From the NCBI RefSeq assembly GCF_015278255.1, contig NZ_JADIJC010000002.1, positions 271,601 to 335,600 of the forward strand: a stretch of DNA of 64,000 nt, read 5' to 3'. Shown one piece after another: positions 1-7,314 of this stretch. The notes beneath the pieces were generated by a model. That model was not told where the DNA came from, ran no database searches, and was given only the letters and a program-made list of their open reading frames with translations. Source of the stretch: Microbacterium hibisci. Its GTDB lineage: Bacteria; Actinomycetota; Actinomycetes; Actinomycetales; Microbacteriaceae. Numbering within the stretch: the stretch's first letter is position 1; every line of letters starts with the position of its first letter. Position numbers and translations under genes: made by a program.

Positions 1-176
1 CGCCCGCTCAACGGCCGGGGAGGAGGTTCCCGGTCGTTGAGCGGAGGGCGCTCCCGTGACCCGGCGCGCGCGCGCCGGGTCGGGGCGTTTCGTCTCGCTT
101 CGCTCGCTCAACGGCGGGGGACGAGGTTGCCGGTCGTTGAGCGGAGGGCGCTCCAGCGCCCGGAGACGAAACGCGT
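1..176. repeat. Tandem palindromic intergenic repeat (GTTTCGTCTCGC family), two units
   Basis: The 24 bases at 31-54 recur exactly at 131-154, and the sequence around them matches with a period of 100 bases, so this is a tandem duplication whose first unit is cut by the window edge. The second unit is a hairpin: GCGTTTCGTCTC at 85-96 pairs perfectly with 163-174, with a second inner pairing (GCTCAAC with GTTGAGC). The same family forms the array at 14225-14470. It lies just past the end of pgi, so it could act as a terminator; that role is inferred. Confidence 0.85.
58..81. repeat. Perfect 24-base palindrome
   Basis: Bases 58-69 (GACCCGGCGCGC) are the exact reverse complement of 70-81. It sits between the two repeat units and has no loop, so it could form a cruciform or a dimeric protein site. 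Confidence 0.7.
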
Positions 177-188
177 CGAGCCCGCGGG

Positions 189-1868
189 CTACTTGCGGTG
201 GGCCGCGTAGTAGGCGAGGAGCGTGCGGGTCGAGGCATCCTGCGCGGCGATCGCCGCCTCGTCGCCCTCGATCGCGGGTGCGATCTGCAGAGCCAGCTGC
301 TTGCCCAGCTCGACGCCCCACTGGTCGAACGAGTTGACGCCCCAGATCACACCCTGGGTGAAGGTGATGTGCTCGTACAGCGCCACCAGCTGGCCCAGCA
401 CCGCGGGCGTGAGCGCGGGCGCGAAGATCGAGGTCGTCGGCTTGTTGCCGGCGAACGTGCGAGCCGCGACGAGCGCACCGGTGGTGCCCTCGGCCTCGAC
501 CTCTTCGGCGGTCTTGCCGAACGCGAGCGCCTTGGTCTGCGCGAGGAAGTTCGACAGGAACAGGCCGTGCACATCGCGGCCGCCGTCCTCGAGCGGGTAC
601 GCGGGGTTGGCGAAGGCGATGAAGTCGGCCGGGATCAGGCGCGTGCCCTGGTGGATCAGCTGGTAGAAGGCGTGCTGGCCGTTGGTGCCGGGCTCGCCCC
701 AGAACACCTCGCCGGTGTCGGTGGTGACGGGGGAGCCGTCCCAGCGCACCGACTTGCCGTTGGACTCCATGGTGAGCTGCTGCAGGTACGCCGCGAAGCG
801 GCTGAGCTGCTGCGCGTAGGGGAGCACCGCGTGCGACTGGGCGCCGAGGAAGTTCGAGTACCAGACGTTGAGGAGACCCATGAGGACCGGCACGTTGTGA
901 TCGAGCGGCGTGGTGCGGACGTGCTCGTCGACGGCGTGGAAGCCGGCGAGCAGCTCGCGGAACACGTCGGGTCCGAGCTCGATCATGAGCGACAGGCCGA
1001 TGGCGGAGTCCACCGAGTAGCGGCCGCCGACCCAGTCCCAGAACCCGAAGGCGTTGACCGGATCGATGCCGAAGGCGGCCACCTTGTCGAGCGCCGTCGA
1101 GACGGCGACGAAGTGGTGGGCCACGGCATCGGTCTTCTGCTCCTCGCCGCCGTCGATCGCCCCCGAACTCTCCAGACCCGCCCAGAGCCAGTCGCGTGCG
1201 AGGCGCGCGTTGGTGAGGGTCTCGAGCGTGGTGAAGGTCTTCGACGCGACGATGAAGAGGGTCGTCTCGGGGTCGAGGTCCTTGGTCTTGTGCGCGAGGT
1301 CGAACGGGTCGATGTTCGATACGAAGCGGGCTTCGATGCCGGCCGTCGCGTACGGCTCGAGCGCCGCCGAGATCATGACGGGGCCGAGGTCGGAGCCGCC
1401 GATGCCGATGTTGACGATGTGCGTGACCTTCTTGCCGGTCACGCCCTTCCACTCGCCGTCGCGGACGCGGGTCGCGAACTCGGTCATGGCCGTCAGCACC
1501 GACTGCACGTCGGCGTCGATGTCCTGGCCGTCGACGACGAGCGCGGGCTGCGCGCCCGCCGGGCGCCGCAGTGCGGTGTGGAGCACCGCACGGTCCTCGG
1601 TGGTGTTGATGTGCTCGCCGGCGAGCATCGCGGCGTAGCGGTCCGCGACGCCCGTCTGCTCGGCCAGGCGCACGAGGGCAGCGAGGATCTCGTCGGTCAC
1701 GAGGTTCTTCGACAGGTCGACGTGCAGGTCGGCCAGCTCGAAGCTCAGGCGCTCGGCGCGGCGCGGATCGATCGCGAACCAGTCGCGCAGATCGGGGGCG
1801 AACGAGTCGCGGATCGAGCTGAGCTCGGCCCAGGCGGACGTGGTGGTGGCATCGACGGGAGCGGTCAC
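189..1868 (-). CDS. pgi: Glucose-6-phosphate isomerase
   Basis: Interconverts glucose-6-phosphate and fructose-6-phosphate in the cytoplasm, at the entry to glycolysis and gluconeogenesis. The 559-residue product shows GIGGSDLGP near residue 155, SKTFTTLET, the signature [13 protein letters not shown] and the C-terminal signature [14 protein letters not shown] with the active-site lysine; length matches the family. I chose the GTG at 1868: TACCTT lies 7 bases upstream (1876-1881), a leaderless arrangement common in this window. The frame stays open to 2045, but that extension has no family character and would cover the divergent promoter region. The gene stands alone, divergent from the HAD gene, with palindromic repeats after its stop. 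Confidence 0.97.
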   Translation of the reverse strand: MTAPVDATTTSAWAELSSIRDSFAPDLRDWFAIDPRRAERLSFELADLHVDLSKNLVTDEILAALVRLAEQTGVADRYAAMLAGEHINTTEDRAVLHTALRRPAGAQPALVVDGQDIDADVQSVLTAMTEFATRVRDGEWKGVTGKKVTHIVNIGIGGSDLGPVMISAALEPYATAGIEARFVSNIDPFDLAHKTKDLDPETTLFIVASKTFTTLETLTNARLARDWLWAGLESSGAIDGGEEQKTDAVAHHFVAVSTALDKVAAFGIDPVNAFGFWDWVGGRYSVDSAIGLSLMIELGPDVFRELLAGFHAVDEHVRTTPLDHNVPVLMGLLNVWYSNFLGAQSHAVLPYAQQLSRFAAYLQQLTMESNGKSVRWDGSPVTTDTGEVFWGEPGTNGQHAFYQLIHQGTRLIPADFIAFANPAYPLEDGGRDVHGLFLSNFLAQTKALAFGKTAEEVEAEGTTGALVAARTFAGNKPTTSIFAPALTPAVLGQLVALYEHITFTQGVIWGVNSFDQWGVELGKQLALQIAPAIEGDEAAIAAQDASTRTLLAYYAAHRK

Positions 1869-2095
1869 GCCCCCTAAGGTACCCGCGCCGATGCGCCCGG
1901 TGGCTTCGTGTTGCTCACCGATGGCGGGTGTGCGTTGTGAGCCGGCCGTGCGCCCGTCGCAGCCCGGCGGTCGCCCGCGGCCCGCCTCCCATCGCAGCTT
2001 CGCGCTCGCCGCGGCCTGGGGTGCCGGCATCCGCCCGCCGTCCAACGCGCGCCGCCCGCCGCGCGTTCAGGTGCCGATCGTAGGCTGGGTGCGCC

Positions 2096-2911
2096 ATGCC
2101 TTTCCCTTCTCCCGACCTCCGCCTGATCGCCGTCGACATGGACGGCACCCTCCTCGACGGCGCCGGCCGGATCCCCGATGCCCTGTGGCCCCTGCTCGAC
2201 CGGCTGCACGCGCGCGGCATCCGCTTCGCCCCTGCCAGCGGGCGACAGCTCGCGACCCTGCAGCGCGCCTTCGCGCGGCATCTCGACGACACCGTCTTCA
2301 TCGCCGAGAACGGCGCGTATGTCGTCGAGGGCGAGGCCGAGATCAGCTCTGACGCGATGGACGGCTCCTTCACGGCCGATCTCGTCGGGAGGGTGCGCGC
2401 GCTCGCCGTCGCCGGCCGCGACCTCGGCGTCGTCGTCTGCGGCAAGCGCTCGGCGTACATCGAGCGGGCCGACGCCGCCTCCCTCGCCGAGGCCGAGAAG
2501 TATTACGCGAGGCTCGAAGTCGTCGACGACCTTCTCGCGGTGGACGACCAGATCCTCAAGGTCGCCATCTTCGACTTCGCGGAGGCCGCTGTCACCGCGC
2601 CGGCGCTCGACGACCTGCGCGCGACGCACCAGGTGGTCGTGTCGGGCCACCACTGGATCGACGTCATGAACCAGGGTGTGAACAAGGGCGTAGCCCTCCG
2701 CCGGCTGCAGGCGGCGACCGGCATCACCCACGAGCAGACGGCGGTCTTCGGCGACTATCTCAACGACCTGGAGATGATGGATGCCGCGTCCCTGTCGTTC
2801 GCGATGGCGAACGCGCATCCGGACGTGACGGAGCGGGCGCGCTACCGCGCGCCGTCGAACCTCGACCATGGCGTCATCACCACCATCGAGAAGCTCCTCG
2901 ACGGCGCCTGA
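2096..2911 (+). CDS. Cof-type HAD-IIB family hydrolase
   Basis: A cytosolic phosphatase of the HAD superfamily, probably acting on sugar phosphates or similar small phosphoesters; the substrate cannot be read from sequence. The four HAD motifs are visible: DMDGTLLDG near the N-terminus (nucleophile and acid/base aspartates), SGRQ (motif II), the lysine in QGVNKGVAL (motif III) and FGDYLNDLEMM (motif IV). The cap between motifs II and III is type IIB. At 271 residues it is full length. TAGGCT at 2081-2086 lies 9 bases before the ATG and there is no Shine-Dalgarno sequence, so the mRNA is probably leaderless. Confidence 0.92.
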   Translation: MPFPSPDLRLIAVDMDGTLLDGAGRIPDALWPLLDRLHARGIRFAPASGRQLATLQRAFARHLDDTVFIAENGAYVVEGEAEISSDAMDGSFTADLVGRVRALAVAGRDLGVVVCGKRSAYIERADAASLAEAEKYYARLEVVDDLLAVDDQILKVAIFDFAEAAVTAPALDDLRATHQVVVSGHHWIDVMNQGVNKGVALRRLQAATGITHEQTAVFGDYLNDLEMMDAASLSFAMANAHPDVTERARYRAPSNLDHGVITTIEKLLDGA

Positions 2912-2941
2912 CCTCCGGCGCGGTCGCCGGGTCGCGGTCTT

Positions 2942-3054
2942 CTGCGCCGAGTGCACGGGGTCTGCTGCGCCGAATGCACGGATCGCCGTCGACCGCACGG
3001 GGTGGGCGCGTCCACACGTCGGGCATCCGGTGGAAACCCGTGCACTCGACGCGC
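2942..3054. repeat. Repeated and inverted 17-base motif
   Basis: CTGCGCCGAGTGCACGG at 2942-2958 recurs with one change at 2965-2981, and its core (CCGTGCACTCG) recurs inverted at 3038-3048. The set fills the gap between the HAD and HNH genes. Function unknown. Confidence 0.6.
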
Positions 3055-3100
3055 GCCGCGTCGCCCGGGCCTCCGCCGCCCCAGTCGGTAGCGTGGCGGC

Positions 3101-3487
3101 ATGGCGGTGAGTCAGACCAGGCGTGCGCGCGCAGCGCGGCGGCGGGCGCGCCGCGTCGCGGCCGCCGACAACGACCTCACCCTCGATGAGTGGGCCGCCC
3201 TTCTCGAAGCCTGGGGTGCCTGCGCCTACTGCGGGGCCGCCGACGGCCCGTTCCAGAAGGACTGCGTGCTGCCCATCTCGCGCGGCGGCCGGTACACCTT
3301 CGAGAACGTCGTGCCGGCGTGCCGCTCGTGCAACGCGAGCAAGTGCAACGACGAGGTCACCGGGTGGCTGCGCCGCAAGCGCCTCGATGAGCGCGCGTTC
3401 CTGCTGCGCCACGTCGAAGTGCTCGCCGCCTGGCGTGCGGCGACGACGGCGTCCGTGTCCGTCGCGCCTCACGAGCCCCGCGACTGA
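3101..3487 (+). CDS. HNH endonuclease family protein
   Basis: A 128-residue protein with a single HNH nuclease domain. It has a zinc-ribbon pair (CAYC near residue 43 and CRSC near 78) and a central segment ISRGGRYTFENVVPACRSCNASKCN typical of small actinobacterial HNH proteins; written in two parts, ISRGGRYTFENV carries the Asn and VPACRSCNASKCN the second zinc pair. An Arg-rich N-terminal tail could bind DNA. TAGCGT at 3089-3094 lies 6 bases before the ATG (leaderless). The first histidine of a classical HNH motif is not obvious: the usual D-H-I/V position reads LPIS, so activity is uncertain. It lies tail to tail with a broken glycosyltransferase gene. Confidence 0.85.
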   Translation: MAVSQTRRARAARRRARRVAAADNDLTLDEWAALLEAWGACAYCGAADGPFQKDCVLPISRGGRYTFENVVPACRSCNASKCNDEVTGWLRRKRLDERAFLLRHVEVLAAWRAATTASVSVAPHEPRD

Positions 3488-3488
3488 G

Positions 3489-3889
3489 AGGACGTCACGC
3501 GCAGCCACGCTGCCGCCCGCCGTGACGAGGATGATCCTCGCCGACACGGCGTTCTCGTTGTACAGCGGCACCTGGACGCACACCGACGGCGTCGCGGACG
3601 GGAGCGATCCGGGGACGGGCAGGCGCCTGCCTCGCCACAGGAACCCGATGCGCTCGACGAGGCCGGCCGCGAGGAACGCGGAGATCGCCCAGAAGGGCGC
3701 GTGCAAGGCGAGGGTGGCGGCCCACCAGGCCGGGCTGCCCGCGGTGGGCGCGGGGAGCACGGCGACCAGGGCTGCCAGCGACAGCATGGCGATCCCCACC
3801 CCGACGGCGATCCGCCACCACGGCCGCGCTTCGCGAGCGGTCGGTGGCGCCTGCTGCTCGGTGTGTGCCAAGCGGGTGTCTGCGAGCAT
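3489..3889 (-). pseudogene. N-terminal remnant of a family 2 glycosyltransferase
   Basis: From an ATG at 3889, preceded by a good ribosome site (GAGGAAGGGA), the frame encodes a cytosolic start, two hydrophobic helices (about residues 26-52 and 58-80) and then SVCVQVPLYNENAVSARII, the typical opening of a cellulose-synthase-like GT2 domain. After about 3535 all similarity to the family stops: the DXD and QXXRW regions are missing and the frame runs on as arginine-rich antisense of the HNH gene. So only about 120 residues of a normally 450-700-residue membrane enzyme remain. This is a 5-prime remnant after deletion or replacement of the rest. The 598-bp stretch 3488-4085 otherwise holds only the two hairpins below. 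Confidence 0.7.
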
Positions 3890-3991
3890 CGGCGTTCCCT
3901 TCCTCGTCCGGGCGGGGAACACCGTTGTTCCGTGGCACCGACCGTAGGGAGCGGGCGTGTGCGGGCTCTAAGCCGCACATGAGACCTCGCT

Positions 3992-4030
3992 TTCCCGCGC
4001 GCGCGAACGACAGCGACCCGCGCGCGGGAA
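3992..4030. terminator. GC-rich hairpin
   Basis: TTCCCGCGCG at 3992-4001 pairs perfectly with 4021-4030 across a 19-base loop. It lies between the glycosyltransferase remnant and the SDR gene, beside a second hairpin. Confidence 0.5.
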
Positions 4031-4035
4031 GGAGA

Positions 4036-4070
4036 AGCGGCCCGCGCGCTTCGGGTGCACGCGGGCCGCT
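4036..4070 (-). terminator. Hairpin terminator after the SDR gene
   Basis: AGCGGCCCGCG at 4036-4046 pairs perfectly (11 bp) with 4060-4070, loop 13 bases, starting 15 bases past the SDR stop codon. There is no clear U tract. Confidence 0.65.
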
Positions 4071-4085
4071 GGTCCGTGGGACTGC

Positions 4086-4841
4086 TCAGTGCGCCGCGTA
4101 GCCGCCGTCGACGAGGTGGTAGCTGCCGCTGACGAAGCTCGCCGCGTCCGAGGCGAGGAAGGCGACGATGTTCGCGACCTCCTGCGCGTCGCCGAGGCGA
4201 CCGAGCGCGTGCTGCGCGGCCAGGGCGGACTGCGCGTCGTCGTCGAGGTTCGCGTCGACGAGCGGCGTGTGGATGAAGCCGGGGCCGACCGCGTTGACGC
4301 GCACGCCCTGGGCGCCGTACTCGAGCGCCGCGTTCTTGGTGAGGCCGACGACGCCGTGCTTGGACGCGACGTACGCCGACGACATCGGGATGCCGACCGA
4401 GCCCAGCACCGACGAGATGTTGACGATCGAGCCGCCGCCGTTGCGGGCGATGGCCGGCGCCTGCGCGCGCGTTCCGTAGAAGACCGCGTTCAGGTTGATC
4501 TCGATGACCTTCTGCCACGAATCGATCGGGTACTCGCCGACCGGGGCGGCCGCGCCGCCGATGCCGGCGTTGTTGACCGCGATCCGCAGCGGAGCCATCG
4601 CCTCCGCGGCGTCGACGGCTGCCTGGCCGACAGCGGGGTCGGACACATCGCCCACGAACGCCGTGGCGGTGCCGCCCGCGCCGGCGATCTCGGCGACGAC
4701 CGCGTCGGCGGCCTCCTGTCGCACGTCGGCGACCAGGACGGCCGCGCCGTTGGCGGCGAGGGTCAGGGCGACGGCCCGGCCGATGCCGGATCCCGCGCCC
4801 GTGACGATGGCGGAGCGGTCCGCGACATCGTACGTAGCCAT
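4086..4841 (-). CDS. SDR family NAD(P)-dependent oxidoreductase
   Basis: A classical short-chain dehydrogenase of 251 residues. It has the cofactor motif TGAGSGIG (residues 14-21), NNAG (90-93), the NLN asparagine near 117, catalytic serine in NISSV (about 143), Tyr157 and Lys161 in YVASK, and the C-terminal GSYHLVDGGY. An Asp at the end of beta 2 (VADVR) suggests NAD rather than NADP preference. Substrate unknown. The ATG at 4841 follows CGGAGGTACATC. It is divergent from a TetR gene, and an operator palindrome in the shared 108-bp promoter gap suggests that the TetR represses it. Confidence 0.94.
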   Translation of the reverse strand: MATYDVADRSAIVTGAGSGIGRAVALTLAANGAAVLVADVRQEAADAVVAEIAGAGGTATAFVGDVSDPAVGQAAVDAAEAMAPLRIAVNNAGIGGAAAPVGEYPIDSWQKVIEINLNAVFYGTRAQAPAIARNGGGSIVNISSVLGSVGIPMSSAYVASKHGVVGLTKNAALEYGAQGVRVNAVGPGFIHTPLVDANLDDDAQSALAAQHALGRLGDAQEVANIVAFLASDAASFVSGSYHLVDGGYAAH

Positions 4842-4887
4842 GATGTACCTCCGTTGGTGGCGTCATCGCGTGGCGCCTGTTGCTTAT

Positions 4888-4901
4888 CCGACAGATGTCG
4901 G
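4888..4901. promoter_or_regulatory. Candidate TetR operator between SDR and TetR genes
   Basis: CCGACAGATGTCGG is a perfect 14-base palindrome centred in the divergent promoter gap. A further half site (CTGTCG) lies at about 4924-4929. Read leftwards, a -35-like TCGACA and -10-like TATGTA precede the palindrome, so a bound repressor would block the SDR promoter and its own gene. Confidence 0.6.
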
Positions 4902-4949
4902 TTACATAGGAGTTAACCTACACCTGTCGAAAAGATTCCCGGAGGCGCC

Positions 4950-5531
4950 ATGGACCCGCGCAAGCAGCGCAGCCGCGACCGGCTCTATGCGGCCGCGCTC
5001 GATCTCGCTGCAGAGCACCCGATCTCCGACCTCACGGTGACGCAGCTCGCCGAGGCTGCGGGGGTGCATCGGTCGACGTTCTACGAGCACGCGGATTCGC
5101 CGGAGGCACTCGTCGAGGCGGCTCTCACCGCCGAACTCGACGTGCTGCGCGCCGACCTTCTGAAGGACCGGGCGGATGCCGCCACCGCCGTCTCGACGGT
5201 CACCGAGGCGGTGCTCCGCCACATCCTCGATCACGTCGGCCTCTACCGCCGCGAGCTCGCCGACGGCGGCGGCGGGCTCCACGCGATGCTGAGCCGGCAC
5301 TTCCGCGGCACGACTGAGACGCTCCTGGAGCGGGGGCGGGTCGAGCTCGACGTGACGGTCGCCGGGATGCCGCGATCGGACGTCGCCGATGCCGCCGCCC
5401 GCTTCCTCGCGGACGGCACCGTGGGGATCATCGACGGGTGGCTGCGGCATCCGTCTCCCCGTGTGGAGGACTTCCTGCGCGTCTACGAGGCGCTCCTCCC
5501 GGACTGGTGGCCGCACCGCCCGGCGGCCTGA
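4950..5531 (+). CDS. TetR/AcrR family transcriptional regulator
   Basis: A 193-residue one-component repressor. The N-terminal HTH is clear: LTVTQLAEAAGVHRSTFYEH at about residues 28-47; the C-terminal ligand domain resembles the TetR_C_7/11-like helical fold but is not assignable. The ATG at 4950 follows CCGGAGGCGCC, a strong ribosome site. It is divergent from the SDR gene and its likely target sites are in the gap between them, so its effector may be the SDR substrate or a related toxic carbonyl or alcohol (inference). Confidence 0.93.
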   Translation: MDPRKQRSRDRLYAAALDLAAEHPISDLTVTQLAEAAGVHRSTFYEHADSPEALVEAALTAELDVLRADLLKDRADAATAVSTVTEAVLRHILDHVGLYRRELADGGGGLHAMLSRHFRGTTETLLERGRVELDVTVAGMPRSDVADAAARFLADGTVGIIDGWLRHPSPRVEDFLRVYEALLPDWWPHRPAA

Positions 5532-5565
5532 CCCGCGGGACCCGTTGGTGCGGCGCGCCCGTTGA

Positions 5566-5612
5566 TGTGGCGCAACACGCGGGATGGGTGGCGCGATGCC
5601 GCGTGTTGCGCC
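5566..5612. terminator. Convergent hairpin, GGCGCAACACGCGG family, copy 1
   Basis: GGCGCAACACGCGG at 5569-5582 pairs perfectly with 5599-5612 (14 bp) across a 16-base loop. It lies between the convergent TetR and hydrolase genes. The same arm sequence recurs at 44870-44883 between another convergent pair. Confidence 0.75.
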
Positions 5613-5680
5613 CACCGAACGCGGACCCAGAGCGGCTGGGGCCAGTGCCGAGGTCGAGCCAGGGCCGGGCGGTGGGAGGG

Positions 5681-6523
5681 TCAGGCGGCGTCGGGGCGGC
5701 CGAGCAGCGCGATGCCGTCGAGCACGGCCTTGTGCGTCTCGGGGGAGTCGAGCAGCCGGAAGTGCCCCGCGGCGGGCACCGCGATGTTCGTCGCGCCATC
5801 CAGCGCGCTGCCCTCGGGGATGTGCGGGTCGTACGGGCCGAACACCGACACGATGCGGCCGTTGATGGACGTCTCGCGGCCCAGCATGACGATCGTCTCG
5901 TCGTCGGGCAGGAACGCGCGGATGCTCGGGTCCACGAAGATCCGCGCACGCCGGGCGCCGCCGAACGGCGTCGCGACGGCCACGAGCCCCAGCAGGCCGA
6001 GCGGACGCTCGCCGGAGGGCGGTGTGGCGCGTGCTGCGGCATCCGTCGGATCCTGCCCGCGGGCCGCCGCCTGCGCCGCCTCGACCGCCGCCCCCGACGT
6101 GACCAGCACGTGCTTGCCGATGAGCCCGCCCTTGCTGTGCGCCACGATCACCCGTCCCGCGCTCGGCGCGGGGGTCTCGGCCAGCATGCGCGCGAGCCGG
6201 TCGGCGGTGTCGGGGATGCCACGCCGGTTCACACCGAGCCCGTGCACGACGCACACCCGATGGCCTGCGGCGGCGAGGGCGTCGCCGAGCGGGCGCAGGA
6301 AGGTCCAGTGCTCGTAGACGCCGGGGAGGAGGTACACCTCGGGCAGTCGGGGGTCGCCGCGGCGCCAGCGGTCCGGCGTCGGGCGGGGTCGGCCGATCGA
6401 CCACGGGAATGAGAAGAGCGCGAGCTGACGACGCCCGGCGTAGACGTAGTCGGCGGCCCACCACAGTCCGCGCCGCAGCAGCGTGGGGCGGGGGGCTGCG
6501 ACGGATGCCGCCACTTCGGCCAT
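5681..6523 (-). CDS. Alpha/beta hydrolase
   Basis: A 280-residue hydrolase of the lipase/esterase type. It shows LPGVYEHW (oxyanion region), the nucleophile elbow AHSKGGLIGKH near residue 120, ATPFGG, and the C-terminal histidine in PAAGHFRLLD. The nucleophile motif H-S-K-G-G is found in PGAP1-like and triacylglycerol-lipase-like proteins. No signal peptide. TAGACT lies 7 bases before the ATG at 6523, so translation is probably leaderless. The upstream neighbour on the same strand is a TetR gene 35 bases away. Confidence 0.85.
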   Translation of the reverse strand: MAEVAASVAAPRPTLLRRGLWWAADYVYAGRRQLALFSFPWSIGRPRPTPDRWRRGDPRLPEVYLLPGVYEHWTFLRPLGDALAAAGHRVCVVHGLGVNRRGIPDTADRLARMLAETPAPSAGRVIVAHSKGGLIGKHVLVTSGAAVEAAQAAARGQDPTDAAARATPPSGERPLGLLGLVAVATPFGGARRARIFVDPSIRAFLPDDETIVMLGRETSINGRIVSVFGPYDPHIPEGSALDGATNIAVPAAGHFRLLDSPETHKAVLDGIALLGRPDAA

Positions 6524-6558
6524 GTGCGGCAGTCTACGAGTGCGTGGGTGCCCGAGGG

Positions 6559-7203
6559 TCAGGCTGCGGGCACCGGGGCGCCCCGGACCCCGGTGATCGC
6601 CGACTCCACGACGGATGCCGCGAGAGCGTCGATGACCGAGGCCGACTGCCACCGCACCGGGCCGTGCACGGCGATGTCGGCGAACCCGTGGACGGCCGAC
6701 CAGCACGCCCATTCGGCGTACGGCCGGCGCGCGGGATCGAGCGCTCCGGCATCCACCATGGCGTCGAGGGTGTCCATGAGGAGGCGGAAGGGCGCGACGA
6801 TCTCGTCGTCGAGGGTGACGATCCCCTCGTTCGCGTGGGTGTCCTGCGTGAAGAACGCGGTCTCGAACCAGCCGCGCTCGGCGCGCGCGAAGTCGATGTA
6901 GGCGAGTCCGACCCGCCGCAGGCGCTCGATCGCCGCAGCCGCAGGGGAGGGGTTGTGCGGGGCCGCCTCGACCCGCTCGACGATCGCGGCGGCCAGCGCG
7001 AGCTGCGCCTCGCGGGCGACGGCCCGCACGAGCGTGTCGCGGTCGGCGAAGTGACGGTAGGCGGCGTTGGGCGAGACGCCGACGGCGCGGGTGGCCTCGC
7101 GCAGCGTCACGGCGGCCGGGCCGCCGGTGCGCGCGAGCTGAAGCCCCTCGTCGATGAGAGCACGTCGGAGGTCTCCGTGATGATAGGTGCGCGCGGTGCT
7201 CAT
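6559..7203 (-). CDS. TetR/AcrR family transcriptional regulator (WHG domain type)
   Basis: A 214-residue regulator. The HTH segment VTLREATRAVGVSPNAAYRHF is clear (about residues 31-51, here split as VTLREATRAVG and VSPNAAYRHF), and the C-terminal part has the FARAERGWFETAF stretch of TetR proteins with a WHG-type C-terminal domain. The in-frame ATG at 7203 is preceded by GGGAGGAC and is chosen over 7239. It is divergent from an MFS transporter, and the gap holds a 23-base near-palindrome, so it probably represses that transporter and itself. Confidence 0.93.
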   Translation of the reverse strand: MSTARTYHHGDLRRALIDEGLQLARTGGPAAVTLREATRAVGVSPNAAYRHFADRDTLVRAVAREAQLALAAAIVERVEAAPHNPSPAAAAIERLRRVGLAYIDFARAERGWFETAFFTQDTHANEGIVTLDDEIVAPFRLLMDTLDAMVDAGALDPARRPYAEWACWSAVHGFADIAVHGPVRWQSASVIDALAASVVESAITGVRGAPVPAA

Positions 7204-7240
7204 TGCGTCCTCCCGCCCCGGTGTGTACGTTGTGAACACC

Positions 7241-7263
7241 GAATGTGAACAGTGTCCACATTC
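7241..7263. promoter_or_regulatory. Candidate TetR operator between TetR and MFS genes
   Basis: GAATGTGAAC at 7241-7250 and GTCCACATTC at 7254-7263 are inverted repeats matching at 9 of 10 positions around a 3-base centre. A related half site (TGTGAACACC) adjoins at 7231-7240. Confidence 0.65.
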
Positions 7264-7314
7264 AGCTTAGGCCTCGTCACCCCTCCCTGATCGGAACACG
7301 CCGAAGGAAAAGCC

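Noticed and set aside
198..1877. 559-codon frame on the plus strand opposite pgi
   Set aside because: It is the antisense of a clear pgi gene, rich in Arg/Glu/His as expected for such shadows in GC-rich DNA.
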